Source of the DNA: Coriobacteriales bacterium
GTDB lineage: Bacteria; Actinomycetota; Coriobacteriia; Coriobacteriales; Atopobiaceae
Reading direction: 5' to 3'
Assembly (NCBI GenBank): GCA_029101205.1
Contig: JAQXQO010000036.1
Span: 1-39,458, forward strand
DNA length: 39,458 bases
This document shows positions 14,064 to 22,331 of this stretch, one piece after another. The translations under genes and the position numbers were made by a program. The first letter of the stretch is position 1, and each line of letters begins with the position of its first letter. The notes under the pieces were generated by a model. It saw only the letters and a list, made by a program, of their open reading frames with translations, was not told where the DNA came from and ran no database searches.

Positions 14064-15401
14064 ATGAAGTACTTTGGCACCGACGGCTTTCGCGGCAGGG
14101 CCAACGAGGGCCTAAACGTCGAGCACGCGTACAAGATCGGTCGGTTCGTGGGCTGGTACTACGGCGCTCGCCAGGGAAAAAAGGCCCGCGTCATCCTGGG
14201 CAAGGACACGCGCCGCTCCAGCTACATGTTCGAGAGCGCCCTGGTGTCTGGCCTCGTGGCCTCCGGCGCCGACGCCTACATGCTGCACGTCATCCCGACC
14301 CCCGGCGTCTCGTACGAGGTCATCGACGGCGGCTTCGACTGCGGCATCATGATCACCGCGTCGCACAACCCCTACACCGACAACGGCATCAAGCTGGTGA
14401 ACGCCGAGGGCTACAAGATGGACGAGGACGTCCTCGAGCAGGTCGAGGCCTACATCGACGGCCAGACGGAGGTGCCCCTGGCCACGGGTGACGCCATCGG
14501 CTGCACCGTGGACTACATGGAGGGCCGCAACCGCTACATAGCGCGGCTGATCTCCTCGTGCGGCTTCAGCATGCAGGGCGTGAAGGTGGGCCTGGACTGC
14601 GCGAACGGCTCGGCCTCCAGCGTGGCGCGCCCTGTCTTCGACGCCATGGGCGCCGAGACCCACGTCATCAACAACGCCCCCAACGGCTTCAACATCAACG
14701 TCGACTGCGGCAGCACGCACATCCAGCGACTGCAGGACTTCGTCGTGCGCAACGGCCTGGACGTGGGCTTCGCCTACGACGGCGACGCCGACCGCTGCCT
14801 GGCTGTGGACGAGCGCGGCCGCGTGGTCGACGGCGACCTCATCCTGTACGTGTGCGGCACCTACATGGCCAAGCACGGCCGCCTGGCAAAGAACACCGTC
14901 GTCCCCACGGTCATGAGCAACTTCGGCTTCTTCAAGGCACTGGAGGCCGCGGGGCTCTCGTACCAGAAGACCGCCGTGGGCGACAAGAACGTGTGGGCCT
15001 GCATGATGGAGAACGGCTACACGCTGGGCGGCGAGCAGTCCGGCCACATCATCTTTGGCGACCTCGAGAAGACCGGCGACGGCATCATGACCAGCCTGCG
15101 CATCATGGAGGTGCTGCGCGCCGAGCGCGAGAAGCTGTCCGAGCTGACGCGCCCGGTGAAGCTGTACCCGCAGCAGCTGGTGAACGTCCGCGTGGCCAAC
15201 AAGGCCGCCGTCATGGAGGCCCCCGAGGTGAAGGAGGCCGTCCAGAAGGCGGAGGAGTTCCTGGAGGGCAACGGCCGCGTACTCGTGCGCGCGTCGGGCA
15301 CCGAGCCGCTGATTCGCGTGCTGGCCGAAGCCCCCGAGGAGGAGCTGTGCTCCCAGGCGAACGCCATCGTCCTGAAGGCGCTGGAGCCGTTCAAGGAGTA
15401 A
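14064..15401 (+). CDS. glmM: Phosphoglucosamine mutase
   Basis: Interconverts glucosamine-6-phosphate and glucosamine-1-phosphate on the way to UDP-GlcNAc. In the 445 residues the N-terminus KYFGTDGFRG is diagnostic for GlmM. The phosphoserine loop is MITASHNP with Ser100, the metal loop AYDGDADR lies near residue 240, the sugar loop is GGEQSGH, and the phosphate-binding end is VRASGTEPLIRV. ATG 14064 is chosen over an in-frame GTG at 14049 because aaggag sits between them. The next gene, glmS, makes its substrate, and the rplM-rpsI-glmM-glmS order is a familiar arrangement. Phosphomannomutase is the alternative but fits less well. Confidence 0.95.
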   Translation: MKYFGTDGFRGRANEGLNVEHAYKIGRFVGWYYGARQGKKARVILGKDTRRSSYMFESALVSGLVASGADAYMLHVIPTPGVSYEVIDGGFDCGIMITASHNPYTDNGIKLVNAEGYKMDEDVLEQVEAYIDGQTEVPLATGDAIGCTVDYMEGRNRYIARLISSCGFSMQGVKVGLDCANGSASSVARPVFDAMGAETHVINNAPNGFNINVDCGSTHIQRLQDFVVRNGLDVGFAYDGDADRCLAVDERGRVVDGDLILYVCGTYMAKHGRLAKNTVVPTVMSNFGFFKALEAAGLSYQKTAVGDKNVWACMMENGYTLGGEQSGHIIFGDLEKTGDGIMTSLRIMEVLRAEREKLSELTRPVKLYPQQLVNVRVANKAAVMEAPEVKEAVQKAEEFLEGNGRVLVRASGTEPLIRVLAEAPEEELCSQANAIVLKALEPFKE

Positions 15402-15732
15402 CGGCCCCTTACATCCGCCCGTCAGCGGACCAACGTTGGCGAAACGACGAATACTACTGCTGTTTCGAAAGCATTTCGGTAGTTTTGCAAGAAGGACAAT
15501 GCGAGCGCGAAAGGTCTTCTTGCCTGCAAAGTTCCTAAAAACAGCCGGTAGGAGTTGTGTCCATTCGGTTTGACCGCTCTTTGACCCATGAGGGAGAAGC
15601 TGGCGGAATGCGCACGTGCTGTGTCGTTTCGCCAGCGACTCCAAACGCTGCTACAATCTGCATTCATGTACGCCCCAATTGGCGCGCGGCTGCCTGGACG
15701 GCGGGCGCGCGCTCTACGACGAGGAGGACTCC
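15402..15732 (+). promoter_or_regulatory. glmM-glmS intergenic region with inverted repeat and glmS promoter
   Basis: This 331-nt gap holds no gene I can support. A perfect 12-base inverted repeat is made by TGGCGAAACGAC (15437-15448) and GTCGTTTCGCCA (15623-15634). A local hairpin between about 15484 and 15531 pairs TTTGCA/TGCAAA and AGAAG/CTTCT. A -10-like TACAAT (15652-15657) follows, with no clear -35, since the second repeat arm occupies that position. The leader to the glmS ATG is about 70 nt and GC-rich. No glmS ribozyme core is recognisable. Confidence 0.45.
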
Positions 15733-17583
15733 ATGTGCGGCGTCGTTGGATACACCGGAAAGAACCAGGCCGTAAAGTTTCTGCTTGACGGGCTTCAGAC
15801 CCTGGAGTACCGCGGCTACGACTCTGCGGGTGTCGAGGTCGTCTCGCCCTCGGGCAACCTGCATGGCGTGAAGTGCGCGGGCCGCGTGCACACGCTGGCC
15901 GAGCGCTGCCAGGCCGCGAACCTGGTGGGCACCTGCGGCATAGGCCACACCCGCTGGGCCACCCATGGCGCCCCCACCGATCGCAACGCCCACCCGCACA
16001 CCGACTGCTCGGGACGCATCGCCATCGTGCACAACGGCATCATCGAGAACTACCTCGAGCTGAAGCGCTATCTCATGGAGCGTGGCCACGAGTTCAAGAG
16101 CGACACCGACTCCGAGGTCATTGCCCACCTGATTGAGGAGGCGTGGAACGGCGCCGCCCGTGGCAACCTGGTCGAGGCGGTCCGCGTGGCCACGGAGCGC
16201 CTGGAGGGCTCCTGGGCGCTGGCGTGCATCTGCGCCGACGTCCCCGGCCAGCTGGTCGTCACCCGTAAGGGCTCGCCGCTGGTCGTGGCCTCCACCACCG
16301 ACGGCGCCTATGCCGCGTCTGACGTCATGCCGCTGGCTTCGGTGACCTCCCACGTCATTCAGCTGAACGACTATGACATCGCCCTTCTGACCCCCGATGG
16401 CGCCGTGAAGGTGTACGACCACGACGACGAGGAGGTCCACCACCCCGACACCATCGACATCGACTGGGACGCCTCCGCGGCCACGCTGGGTGGCTATGCC
16501 GACTTCATGGCAAAGGAGATCTCCGAGCAGCCCGAGGCCATCGAGCGCCTGCTGAAGGACCGCCTGGGCCAGCACGGCATCGAGCTGGACGAGCTAAAGA
16601 TGGGCAACAAGGACCTGGCGCAGATCGACCGCATCTTTGTCATAGCCTGTGGCACGTCCTACCACGTGGGCCTCATCGCAAAGATCATAATCCAGACCTG
16701 GGCGAAGATTCCCGTGTTCTGCGAGTACGCCTCCGAGTTCAACTACGAGGACGAGGTGCTGGTGACGCCCCATACGCTGTGCGTCATCATCACCCAGTCC
16801 GGCGAGACCGCCGACACCCTGACCGCCGCCAGGCGCATGAAGGGCATGGGCTGCAAGGTCTTTGCCATCACGAACGTGCTGGGCTCCTCGGCCGCGCGCG
16901 AGTCCGACGGCACCATGGACATCCAGGCCGGCCCCGAGGTGTGCGTGGCCTCCACGAAGGCCTACACCGCCCAGATGGTGGCGGCCGTGCTGCTGGCGCT
17001 GCGCCTGGCGCAGGCCAACGGCTCCATGGACCAGCAGGAGGTCGAGCGACACTACCGCGACCTGCAGCAGATTCCCGACCTTATCCGCGAGGTTCTGAAG
17101 CGCAGTTGGCAGGACCAGCAGGCGGCAAAGCTGTTCCGCAACGCGCACTCCGCGCTGTTCCTGGGCCGTGGCGTCAACTCCACCACCGCCTACGAGGGCG
17201 CGCTGAAGCTGAAGGAGATCAGCTACCTCCACGCCGAGGCGTACCCCGCGGGCGAGATGAAGCACGGCCCCATCGCCTTGCTGGAGCCGGGCTTCCCCGT
17301 GGTGGCCATCGTGCCCGCGGACCACGTGCACGACAAGACCCTCAGCAACATCGAGGAGTGCATCGCCCGTGGCGCCCAGGTCATCGCCGTGGCAACCGAT
17401 GGCGACGAGTCCGTGGCAAAGCTGTGTCAGCACGTGCTGTGGGTTCCCCCCGTGCCCGACGAGCTGCTGGTGCCCATCGTGGCCGTCGTGCATCTGCAGA
17501 TTCTGGCCCGCTACGTCGCTCGCGCCCGCGGCTGCGACGTGGACAAGCCGCGCAACCTGGCCAAGTCGGTCACGGTGGAGTAG
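15733..17583 (+). CDS. glmS: Glutamine--fructose-6-phosphate aminotransferase (isomerizing)
   Basis: Makes glucosamine-6-phosphate from fructose-6-phosphate and glutamine, the first committed step to UDP-GlcNAc. The start must be ATG 15733 because the mature enzyme begins at the nucleophilic Cys in MCGVVGY. The frame is open 39 codons further upstream, but gaggagg lies just before 15733. The 616 residues comprise a glutaminase domain (LEYRGYDSAGVE, GHTRWATHG, HNGIIENY) and two SIS sugar-isomerase domains (ACGTSYHVG, TQSGETADT, STKAYTAQ, AYPAGEMKHGPIAL). The C-terminus ends with KPRNLAKSVTVE. The gene is complete and all active-site blocks are present. Confidence 0.97.
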   Translation: MCGVVGYTGKNQAVKFLLDGLQTLEYRGYDSAGVEVVSPSGNLHGVKCAGRVHTLAERCQAANLVGTCGIGHTRWATHGAPTDRNAHPHTDCSGRIAIVHNGIIENYLELKRYLMERGHEFKSDTDSEVIAHLIEEAWNGAARGNLVEAVRVATERLEGSWALACICADVPGQLVVTRKGSPLVVASTTDGAYAASDVMPLASVTSHVIQLNDYDIALLTPDGAVKVYDHDDEEVHHPDTIDIDWDASAATLGGYADFMAKEISEQPEAIERLLKDRLGQHGIELDELKMGNKDLAQIDRIFVIACGTSYHVGLIAKIIIQTWAKIPVFCEYASEFNYEDEVLVTPHTLCVIITQSGETADTLTAARRMKGMGCKVFAITNVLGSSAARESDGTMDIQAGPEVCVASTKAYTAQMVAAVLLALRLAQANGSMDQQEVERHYRDLQQIPDLIREVLKRSWQDQQAAKLFRNAHSALFLGRGVNSTTAYEGALKLKEISYLHAEAYPAGEMKHGPIALLEPGFPVVAIVPADHVHDKTLSNIEECIARGAQVIAVATDGDESVAKLCQHVLWVPPVPDELLVPIVAVVHLQILARYVARARGCDVDKPRNLAKSVTVE

Positions 17584-17585
17584 GC

Positions 17586-18077
17586 GTGGCCCAGGCCGGA
17601 GTGGGCGTGGACATGCTGGAGATCTCGCGGATGGAGCGCGTCATGCGTCGCCATCCGCGTTTTCTGCAGAAGGTTTTCAGCCCCGAGGAAATACAGTTCT
17701 GCGAGCATACCGACAGGCCCGCGCGCCACTTTGCAGAGCGCATGGCGGCGCGTGGGGCCGTTTTGCGCGCTTTGGGGGCGACGCCGGCCGACGGTGCGTG
17801 TATCCTCGATGTGACGGTTTCCAGCGTGCCGGGGGAGCGGCCGCGCGCTAACCTGTCGGGCAAGGCGCAGCAGCTGGCGCACCAGCGCGGCGTGCAGGAG
17901 ATAGCGCTGTCGCTGTCGTTCACGGGCGACGTCGCCGTGGCCAACGCCGTGGCGATGACGCGGGAGTCGCGCCCCCGCCAGGAGCGCAAGCCCGACCCGA
18001 AGGCCGAGCTGCGCGCCACCTTCCGACAGGCGCGCTCGGTTCTGGACGAGCTGGAGCGCAGGGAAGACCAGAAATAG
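17586..18077 (+). CDS. AcpS-like protein lacking canonical active-site residues
   Basis: Homologue of holo-[acyl-carrier-protein] synthase, which transfers phosphopantetheine from CoA to ACP. The start is GTG 17586, three bases after the glmS stop. The fold signature is clear: GVGVDMLEI with metal ligand D9, VFSPEEIQFC, RHFAERMAARGAVLRALGA and IALSLSFTGDVAVANAV. The family's FAAKEA helix, whose Glu binds the second metal position, reads MAARGA here (R56, G57). The SLSH motif reads SLSF (F112). So one of two Mg ligands and the conserved His are missing, although all flanking residues align. A charged C-terminal tail of about 40 residues is extra. It may be an inactive paralogue or an altered enzyme. 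Location before nnr matches the usual acpS-nnr order. Confidence 0.8.
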   Translation: MAQAGVGVDMLEISRMERVMRRHPRFLQKVFSPEEIQFCEHTDRPARHFAERMAARGAVLRALGATPADGACILDVTVSSVPGERPRANLSGKAQQLAHQRGVQEIALSLSFTGDVAVANAVAMTRESRPRQERKPDPKAELRATFRQARSVLDELERREDQK

Positions 18078-18154
18078 CGGCGCGCCGTCGGGCGAGAGCC
18101 TGCGGGTGCGCGTACGATTGGCCCGCCGCCGCGGGCGACTGAGGAGTGAGGGCG

Positions 18155-19786
18155 ATGCAGCCGGTACTGAACGTCGAGGACGTGCGCCAAGCCGAGCAGG
18201 CTCTGGTGGGGGAGGGCGTCAGCCTGGCGGAGCTCATGCGCCGCGCAGGCGCCGCCGCCGCGCAGCAGGTCCAGCGGATGGGCGACGTCTCGCATGTGCT
18301 CGTGCTGGCGGGCTTTGGCAACAACGGCGGCGATGGCTGGGTCTGTGCCGAGGTGCTGCACCGCAAGGGCGTCTCGGCCACCGTCGTCACGCCCCTGCAG
18401 GCGGGCGAGATAAAGAGCGACCTCGCCCGCATGGTGGCCGCCAGCGCCATAGCCTCCGGAGTTGACGTGGTGGTGGCCCCGCCGCGCGACCGCCTGGAGC
18501 AGATGCTGGACGCCTCCGACGTGGTGGTGGACGCCATGCTGGGCACGGGCTTCCATGGCGAGCCCAAGGCCCCCTTCGACATCTGGATCGACGCGCTGAA
18601 CCATTCGAGCGCGCAGGTGGTCTCCGTCGACGTCCCCAGCGGCCTTTCGGCCCAGACGGGCCACGCGCCCGCACAGAGCGTCCTGGCCGACGTCACGGTG
18701 ACCATGCTGTGCCTGAAGCCCGGCCTTCTGGCCGACGACGGTCGCGACCTGTGCGGCGAGATCATCGTGGCGCCCCTGGCCGAGCAGACCGAGCGCGTGG
18801 TCGTCGAGGCCGACCCCGTGGCCTGGCGCGCCGAGGCGGCCGACTACCTGGAGGTGCTGGCTCCGCCCACCCTGGCGGTCGACAAGTACACGCGCGGCTC
18901 GGTGCTGGTGGTGGGAGGCTCCGTGCGCTATGCCGGCGCCCCCATCATGGCCGCCCGCGCCGCCGCCCGCGCCGGTGCCGGCTATGTCATGCTGGCCGTG
19001 CCCGAGCCCGTGGTGGGCGTGGCCCAGAGCCACCTGCTGGAGATCCCGGTGCTGGGCATGCCCGCCGACCCCCAGACGGGGGCCTTCTCGGCGGACGCCC
19101 GCGAGCCCATCCAGAAGGTTGCCCAAAGGTGCTCTGCCGTCGTGGTGGGTCCCGGCATGACCGTGAACGCCTCCACCATGTCGGTGGTGTCGGGCCTTCT
19201 GCAGTGCGACGTGCCGCTGGTCATAGACGCAGATGCCCTCAACTGCATAGCCCGCTGGACGTCGAACCGCCTGGACAGCTTCCCCGAGCTCCTGCGCCGC
19301 AGCGCCCCCGTGGTGCTGACGCCGCACCGCCGCGAGCTGGGCAGGCTCGTGGGCCTGCAGGACACCCCGCCCGACTCGCTGACGGCCGCCATGGAGGCGG
19401 CGCGGCGCATCGTGTGGGCCGACGGCGGCAGCGAGGTGTGCGTCGTCGCCAAGGGCACCGCGACGGCCTGCGTGGGCGTCGAGGCGGCGCTTCTGCCCAA
19501 GCCCGGCCCCGTGGCGCTGGCCACGGCGGGTTCCGGCGACGTGCTGTCCGGCATCATGGGCGCCTGCCTGGCAAAGTCCGCCGGCCAGCTGGAGAACGAC
19601 AGCCTGCCCCTGCTGTGCTCGCTCGCGTGCGAGATACACGGTCAGGCCGGCCAGATTGCCGCGCGCAAGTACGGTTCGCGCGGAGTCATGGCCACCGATA
19701 TAATCGATGCGGTCGGTCTGGCCACCGATGCGGTGGAGGAGCAGGCGTCGCTTCCCGACGACGGCCCCCAGGCCGAGGCAGAATAG
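18155..19786 (+). CDS. nnr: Bifunctional NAD(P)H-hydrate epimerase / ADP-dependent NAD(P)H-hydrate dehydratase
   Basis: Repairs damaged NAD(P)H. The N-terminal YjeF-N domain (about 1-205) epimerises NAD(P)HX; its motif GFGNNGGDGWV is visible. The C-terminal ribokinase-like domain (about 240-520) dehydrates it with ADP, with GSVLVVGGS, VVGPGMT, VIDADALNCIA, VLTPHRRELGRL, VAKGTATACVG and TAGSGDVLSGIMGA. The 543-residue length is normal for the fused form. ATG 18155 follows gaggag. An in-frame GTG at 18146 lies inside the ribosome-binding site. A 6-bp hairpin GCCCGC/GCGGGC (18121-18136) sits just upstream without a T tract. alr follows 27 bases after the stop. Confidence 0.95.
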   Translation: MQPVLNVEDVRQAEQALVGEGVSLAELMRRAGAAAAQQVQRMGDVSHVLVLAGFGNNGGDGWVCAEVLHRKGVSATVVTPLQAGEIKSDLARMVAASAIASGVDVVVAPPRDRLEQMLDASDVVVDAMLGTGFHGEPKAPFDIWIDALNHSSAQVVSVDVPSGLSAQTGHAPAQSVLADVTVTMLCLKPGLLADDGRDLCGEIIVAPLAEQTERVVVEADPVAWRAEAADYLEVLAPPTLAVDKYTRGSVLVVGGSVRYAGAPIMAARAAARAGAGYVMLAVPEPVVGVAQSHLLEIPVLGMPADPQTGAFSADAREPIQKVAQRCSAVVVGPGMTVNASTMSVVSGLLQCDVPLVIDADALNCIARWTSNRLDSFPELLRRSAPVVLTPHRRELGRLVGLQDTPPDSLTAAMEAARRIVWADGGSEVCVVAKGTATACVGVEAALLPKPGPVALATAGSGDVLSGIMGACLAKSAGQLENDSLPLLCSLACEIHGQAGQIAARKYGSRGVMATDIIDAVGLATDAVEEQASLPDDGPQAEAE

Positions 19787-19813
19787 CATACCGATTCCTC
19801 GAGGTGTAAAAGG

Positions 19814-20974
19814 ATGTCACAGCCGCTCTATCCCAGCACGCGGTGGGCGTGGGTCGAGATCGACCTCGAAGCCATTAGGCAGAACACCGCGGCGTTTCGC
19901 CGCTGCATACGCCGTGGCGTAAAGATGATGTGCGTAGTGAAGGCCGACGCCTACGGTCACGGCGCGGTGCGCTGCGCCCAGGTTATGCGCCGCTCCGGCG
20001 CCGACCAGTTTGCGGTCGCCACCGTGAACGAGGGCGTCCAGCTGCGCAACGCCGGCATCCAGGAGCCCATCCTCCTGCTGTCCGAGCCGCCCATAGACAG
20101 CGTGCGCACGCTGGTCGACTACGACATCATGCCCTCGGTGTACACGCAGGAGTTCGCGCTTGCCCTGGGCGAGTGCGCGGCGTCCAGCGGCAGGGTCGCC
20201 CGCTACCACCTGGCCGTCGACACGGGCATGACCCGTATCGGCGTCAACTGGAAGGACGCGCTCGAGTTCAGGCGCTCCATCGACTTCCACCGCGGCCTGC
20301 AGTGCGCCGGCACGTTCACTCACTTCGCCACGGCGGACGTTCCCGGCGACTGGGACTTCAAGGCGCAGTCCGACCACTTTGCCGAGGCCGTGCGCTCCAT
20401 AAAGGAAGCTGGCCTGGAGTGTGGGCTCGTCCACTGCGACAACACGCCCGCCACGGTGCTGTACCCCGAGCTTGACTACGACATGGCCCGCGTGGGCATT
20501 GGCCTGTACGGCCTACACCCCGCCGACTGCACGCGCGACCACATTGATCTGGTGCCCGCCATGAGCGTGCGCGGCCGCGTCACGCGCGTGGTCGAGCCCG
20601 AGGTGGGCACGGGCGTGGGCTACGGCCTGACGTATCGCGTTCCCACCCCCAACATCCAGATAGCCACCGTGCCCATCGGCTACGCCGACGGTCTGGCGCG
20701 CGAGCTCTCCAACCGCATGGACGTGCTGGTGAACGGCCAGCGCTGCGGCCAGGTGGGTCGCATCTGCATGGACAAGTTCATGTTTGCCATGGACGTGAAC
20801 CCCGTGCGCGCCGACCGCCCCGTGCGCCCCGTCAGGTACGGCGACACCGTCACCATCATGGGCGCTGACGGCGACGAGTACATCGGCGCCGACGACATAG
20901 CCCGCCTGCGCGACACCATCAACTACGAGGTCGTGTGCGACTTCGGCCTGCGTCTCGAGCGGGTGTATGTCTAG
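19814..20974 (+). CDS. alr: Alanine racemase
   Basis: PLP enzyme interconverting L- and D-alanine for peptidoglycan. In the 386 residues the PLP lysine is K43 in VVKADAYGHG. DTGMTRIGV and THFATADVP are family blocks. GVGYGLTYRVP carries the conserved Tyr region, and GQVGRICMDKFMFAMD is near the C-terminal barrel domain. ATG 19814 has gaggtg about eight bases upstream. The gene follows nnr closely, a very common order (acpS-nnr-alr), and probably belongs to the same transcript as the genes downstream to tsaE. Confidence 0.97.
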   Translation: MSQPLYPSTRWAWVEIDLEAIRQNTAAFRRCIRRGVKMMCVVKADAYGHGAVRCAQVMRRSGADQFAVATVNEGVQLRNAGIQEPILLLSEPPIDSVRTLVDYDIMPSVYTQEFALALGECAASSGRVARYHLAVDTGMTRIGVNWKDALEFRRSIDFHRGLQCAGTFTHFATADVPGDWDFKAQSDHFAEAVRSIKEAGLECGLVHCDNTPATVLYPELDYDMARVGIGLYGLHPADCTRDHIDLVPAMSVRGRVTRVVEPEVGTGVGYGLTYRVPTPNIQIATVPIGYADGLARELSNRMDVLVNGQRCGQVGRICMDKFMFAMDVNPVRADRPVRPVRYGDTVTIMGADGDEYIGADDIARLRDTINYEVVCDFGLRLERVYV

Positions 20975-21017
20975 GCGCCGCGCAAAGCGCACCTATCTTG
21001 TGTCTGAGGAGGGCGCT

Positions 21018-21635
21018 ATGTCCGTCATGAGGATACCCGGCCACGACCACCAGAAGCCCCAGGAGGTCACGCTGGCCGAGATACAGAACGTGCTGGGGAA
21101 CTGCCACCTGTGCCCCCTGTGGGAGACCAGGCACAACATCGTGTTCGGCGTGGGGAACCCCAACGCCCGCGTCATGTTCGTGGGCGAGGGCCCCGGGAAG
21201 AACGAGGACCTGCAGGGCGAGCCTTTCGTGGGCGCGGCCGGCCACAACCTGGACGCCCTGTTGGGCCTGGCGAACCTGCGCCGCGAGGACGTCTACATCG
21301 CCAACGTGGTGAAGTGCCGCCCGCCCTCGAACCGCAACCCCAGGCCGGAGGAGATCGAGGCCTGCTCGCCCTTCTTGCGCGAGCAGATCCGCTCGGTGTG
21401 GCCCGACGTCATCGTGTGCCTGGGCAACTTCGCCGCGCACTTCGTGCTGCGTACCGAGGCAGGCATCACTTCGCTTCGCGGGCGCATGCACCAGACCGGC
21501 CACTTCGCCGTGCTGCCCACGTTCCACCCGGCGGCGGCCCTGTACCATCGCGAGTGGCAGCAGTACCTGGACGATGACTTCCGCATGCTGGGCGACTGGT
21601 TGGCCTCGCACCCCGCGTCCCCAAACAAGCTCTAG
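21018..21635 (+). CDS. Family 4 (4Fe-4S) uracil-DNA glycosylase
   Basis: Removes uracil from DNA in base-excision repair. The 205 residues have four Cys expected to hold a 4Fe-4S cluster (C29 and C32 in GNCHLCPL, C100 in VVKCRPPSNRNP, C116 in EEIEAC). Motif A is GEGPGKNED and the C-terminal motif includes PTFHPAAAL. Family-4 enzymes usually have GEAPG, so Gly replaces Ala here. ATG 21018 has gaggaggg upstream and follows the alr stop by about 43 bases. The frame is open back to 20967, inside alr, but with no better start. Confidence 0.9.
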   Translation: MSVMRIPGHDHQKPQEVTLAEIQNVLGNCHLCPLWETRHNIVFGVGNPNARVMFVGEGPGKNEDLQGEPFVGAAGHNLDALLGLANLRREDVYIANVVKCRPPSNRNPRPEEIEACSPFLREQIRSVWPDVIVCLGNFAAHFVLRTEAGITSLRGRMHQTGHFAVLPTFHPAAALYHREWQQYLDDDFRMLGDWLASHPASPNKL

Positions 21636-21652
21636 AACTAGGAGAGAAGCAC

Positions 21653-22183
21653 ATGTCTGACGCTGCACAGCTGCCTCGCCGCACGGGTGAGGGCACGTTC
21701 GTCTCGGACTCCCAGGAGTCCACCATAGCCCTGGGGCGCGTGCTGGGGACCATCCTGCAGCCGGGCGACGTGCTGGTGCTGACGGGCGACCTGGGTGCCG
21801 GAAAGACCCAACTGACGAAGGGCATAGCTGCCGGCATGGGCGTCACGGACGACGTGACCAGCCCCACGTTCACGATTGAGATGGTGTACGAGGGCACGTC
21901 CATGCCGCTGTACCACTTTGACCTGTACCGCCTGGACGACCCCGACCAGCTGGAGGACACGGGCCTCTACGACGTTCTGGGCGGCGACGGCCCCTGCGTC
22001 ATCGAGTGGGGTGAGCAGTTCTCCGACGAGATTGGTCCCGCGCGGCTGGACGTGTACGTGTCGCGCCTGGACGACGACGTGCAGGCGGGCGTCGAGCCGC
22101 CGCGCCAGGTGCGGCTGGTGGCGCACGACGAGCGCGGGCGCCAGCTGGTGAGCCAGCTGGACCGGGCGGTGCAGCAGGGCTAG
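21653..22183 (+). CDS. tsaE: tRNA threonylcarbamoyladenosine biosynthesis ATPase TsaE
   Basis: ATPase that supports the TsaB-TsaD complex in making t6A at position 37 of ANN-decoding tRNAs. In the 176 residues the Walker A is GDLGAGKTQ (about 45-53). The family blocks TSPTFTIEMVYEG, LYHFDLYRLDD and VIEWGEQF follow. ATG 21653 has taggagag upstream. A strong terminator lies 40 bases after the stop, before the gene for its partners TsaB and TsaD, so the two units are transcribed separately though adjacent. Confidence 0.96.
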   Translation: MSDAAQLPRRTGEGTFVSDSQESTIALGRVLGTILQPGDVLVLTGDLGAGKTQLTKGIAAGMGVTDDVTSPTFTIEMVYEGTSMPLYHFDLYRLDDPDQLEDTGLYDVLGGDGPCVIEWGEQFSDEIGPARLDVYVSRLDDDVQAGVEPPRQVRLVAHDERGRQLVSQLDRAVQQG

Positions 22184-22223
22184 GCCCCGGTGCGCTAGGA
22201 CGCACGCCTACAAGGTGATTGCG

Positions 22224-22274
22224 GCTGAGGCCGTGGCGGCGGGTGTGGACCCGCCCCGCGGCCTCAGCGTTTCC
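22224..22274 (+). terminator. Intrinsic terminator after tsaE
   Basis: GCTGAGGCC (22224-22232) pairs with GGCCTCAGC (22260-22268), with an inner GGCGGGT/ACCCGCC stem, and is followed by gtttcc. It is a long, stable hairpin ending the alr-to-tsaE run. Confidence 0.75.
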
Positions 22275-22287
22275 GGCTCCAAAGGGC

Positions 22288-22293
22288 TACACT
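22288..22293 (+). promoter_or_regulatory. Candidate -10 element for the tsaB-rimI-tsaD gene
   Basis: GGCTACACTTGCAGG around 22286-22300 resembles CGCTACACTTGGCAGG ahead of the transketolase genes, sharing TACACT and the following TTG-CAGG. No clear -35 is visible. Leader to the ATG is about 30 nt. Confidence 0.35.
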
Positions 22294-22331
22294 TGCAGGG
22301 TCTGAATTTCCCGTCGAGAAGAGCATTCCTC

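Noticed and set aside
13009-15430. Shared CGTCAGCGGAC in the rplM leader (13020) and after glmM (15420)
   Set aside because: Two copies of an 11-mer in high-GC DNA, without shared context, are not enough to claim a regulatory element.
15402-15732. glmS ribozyme
   Set aside because: No recognisable ribozyme core or double-pseudoknot sequence was found in the leader; the hairpins present do not match it.
17570-19789. A 739-codon open frame on the minus strand opposite acpS-like and nnr
   Set aside because: It is antisense to two clearly recognised genes, His/Gly/Ala-rich with no domain or ribosome-binding site; a product of high GC content.
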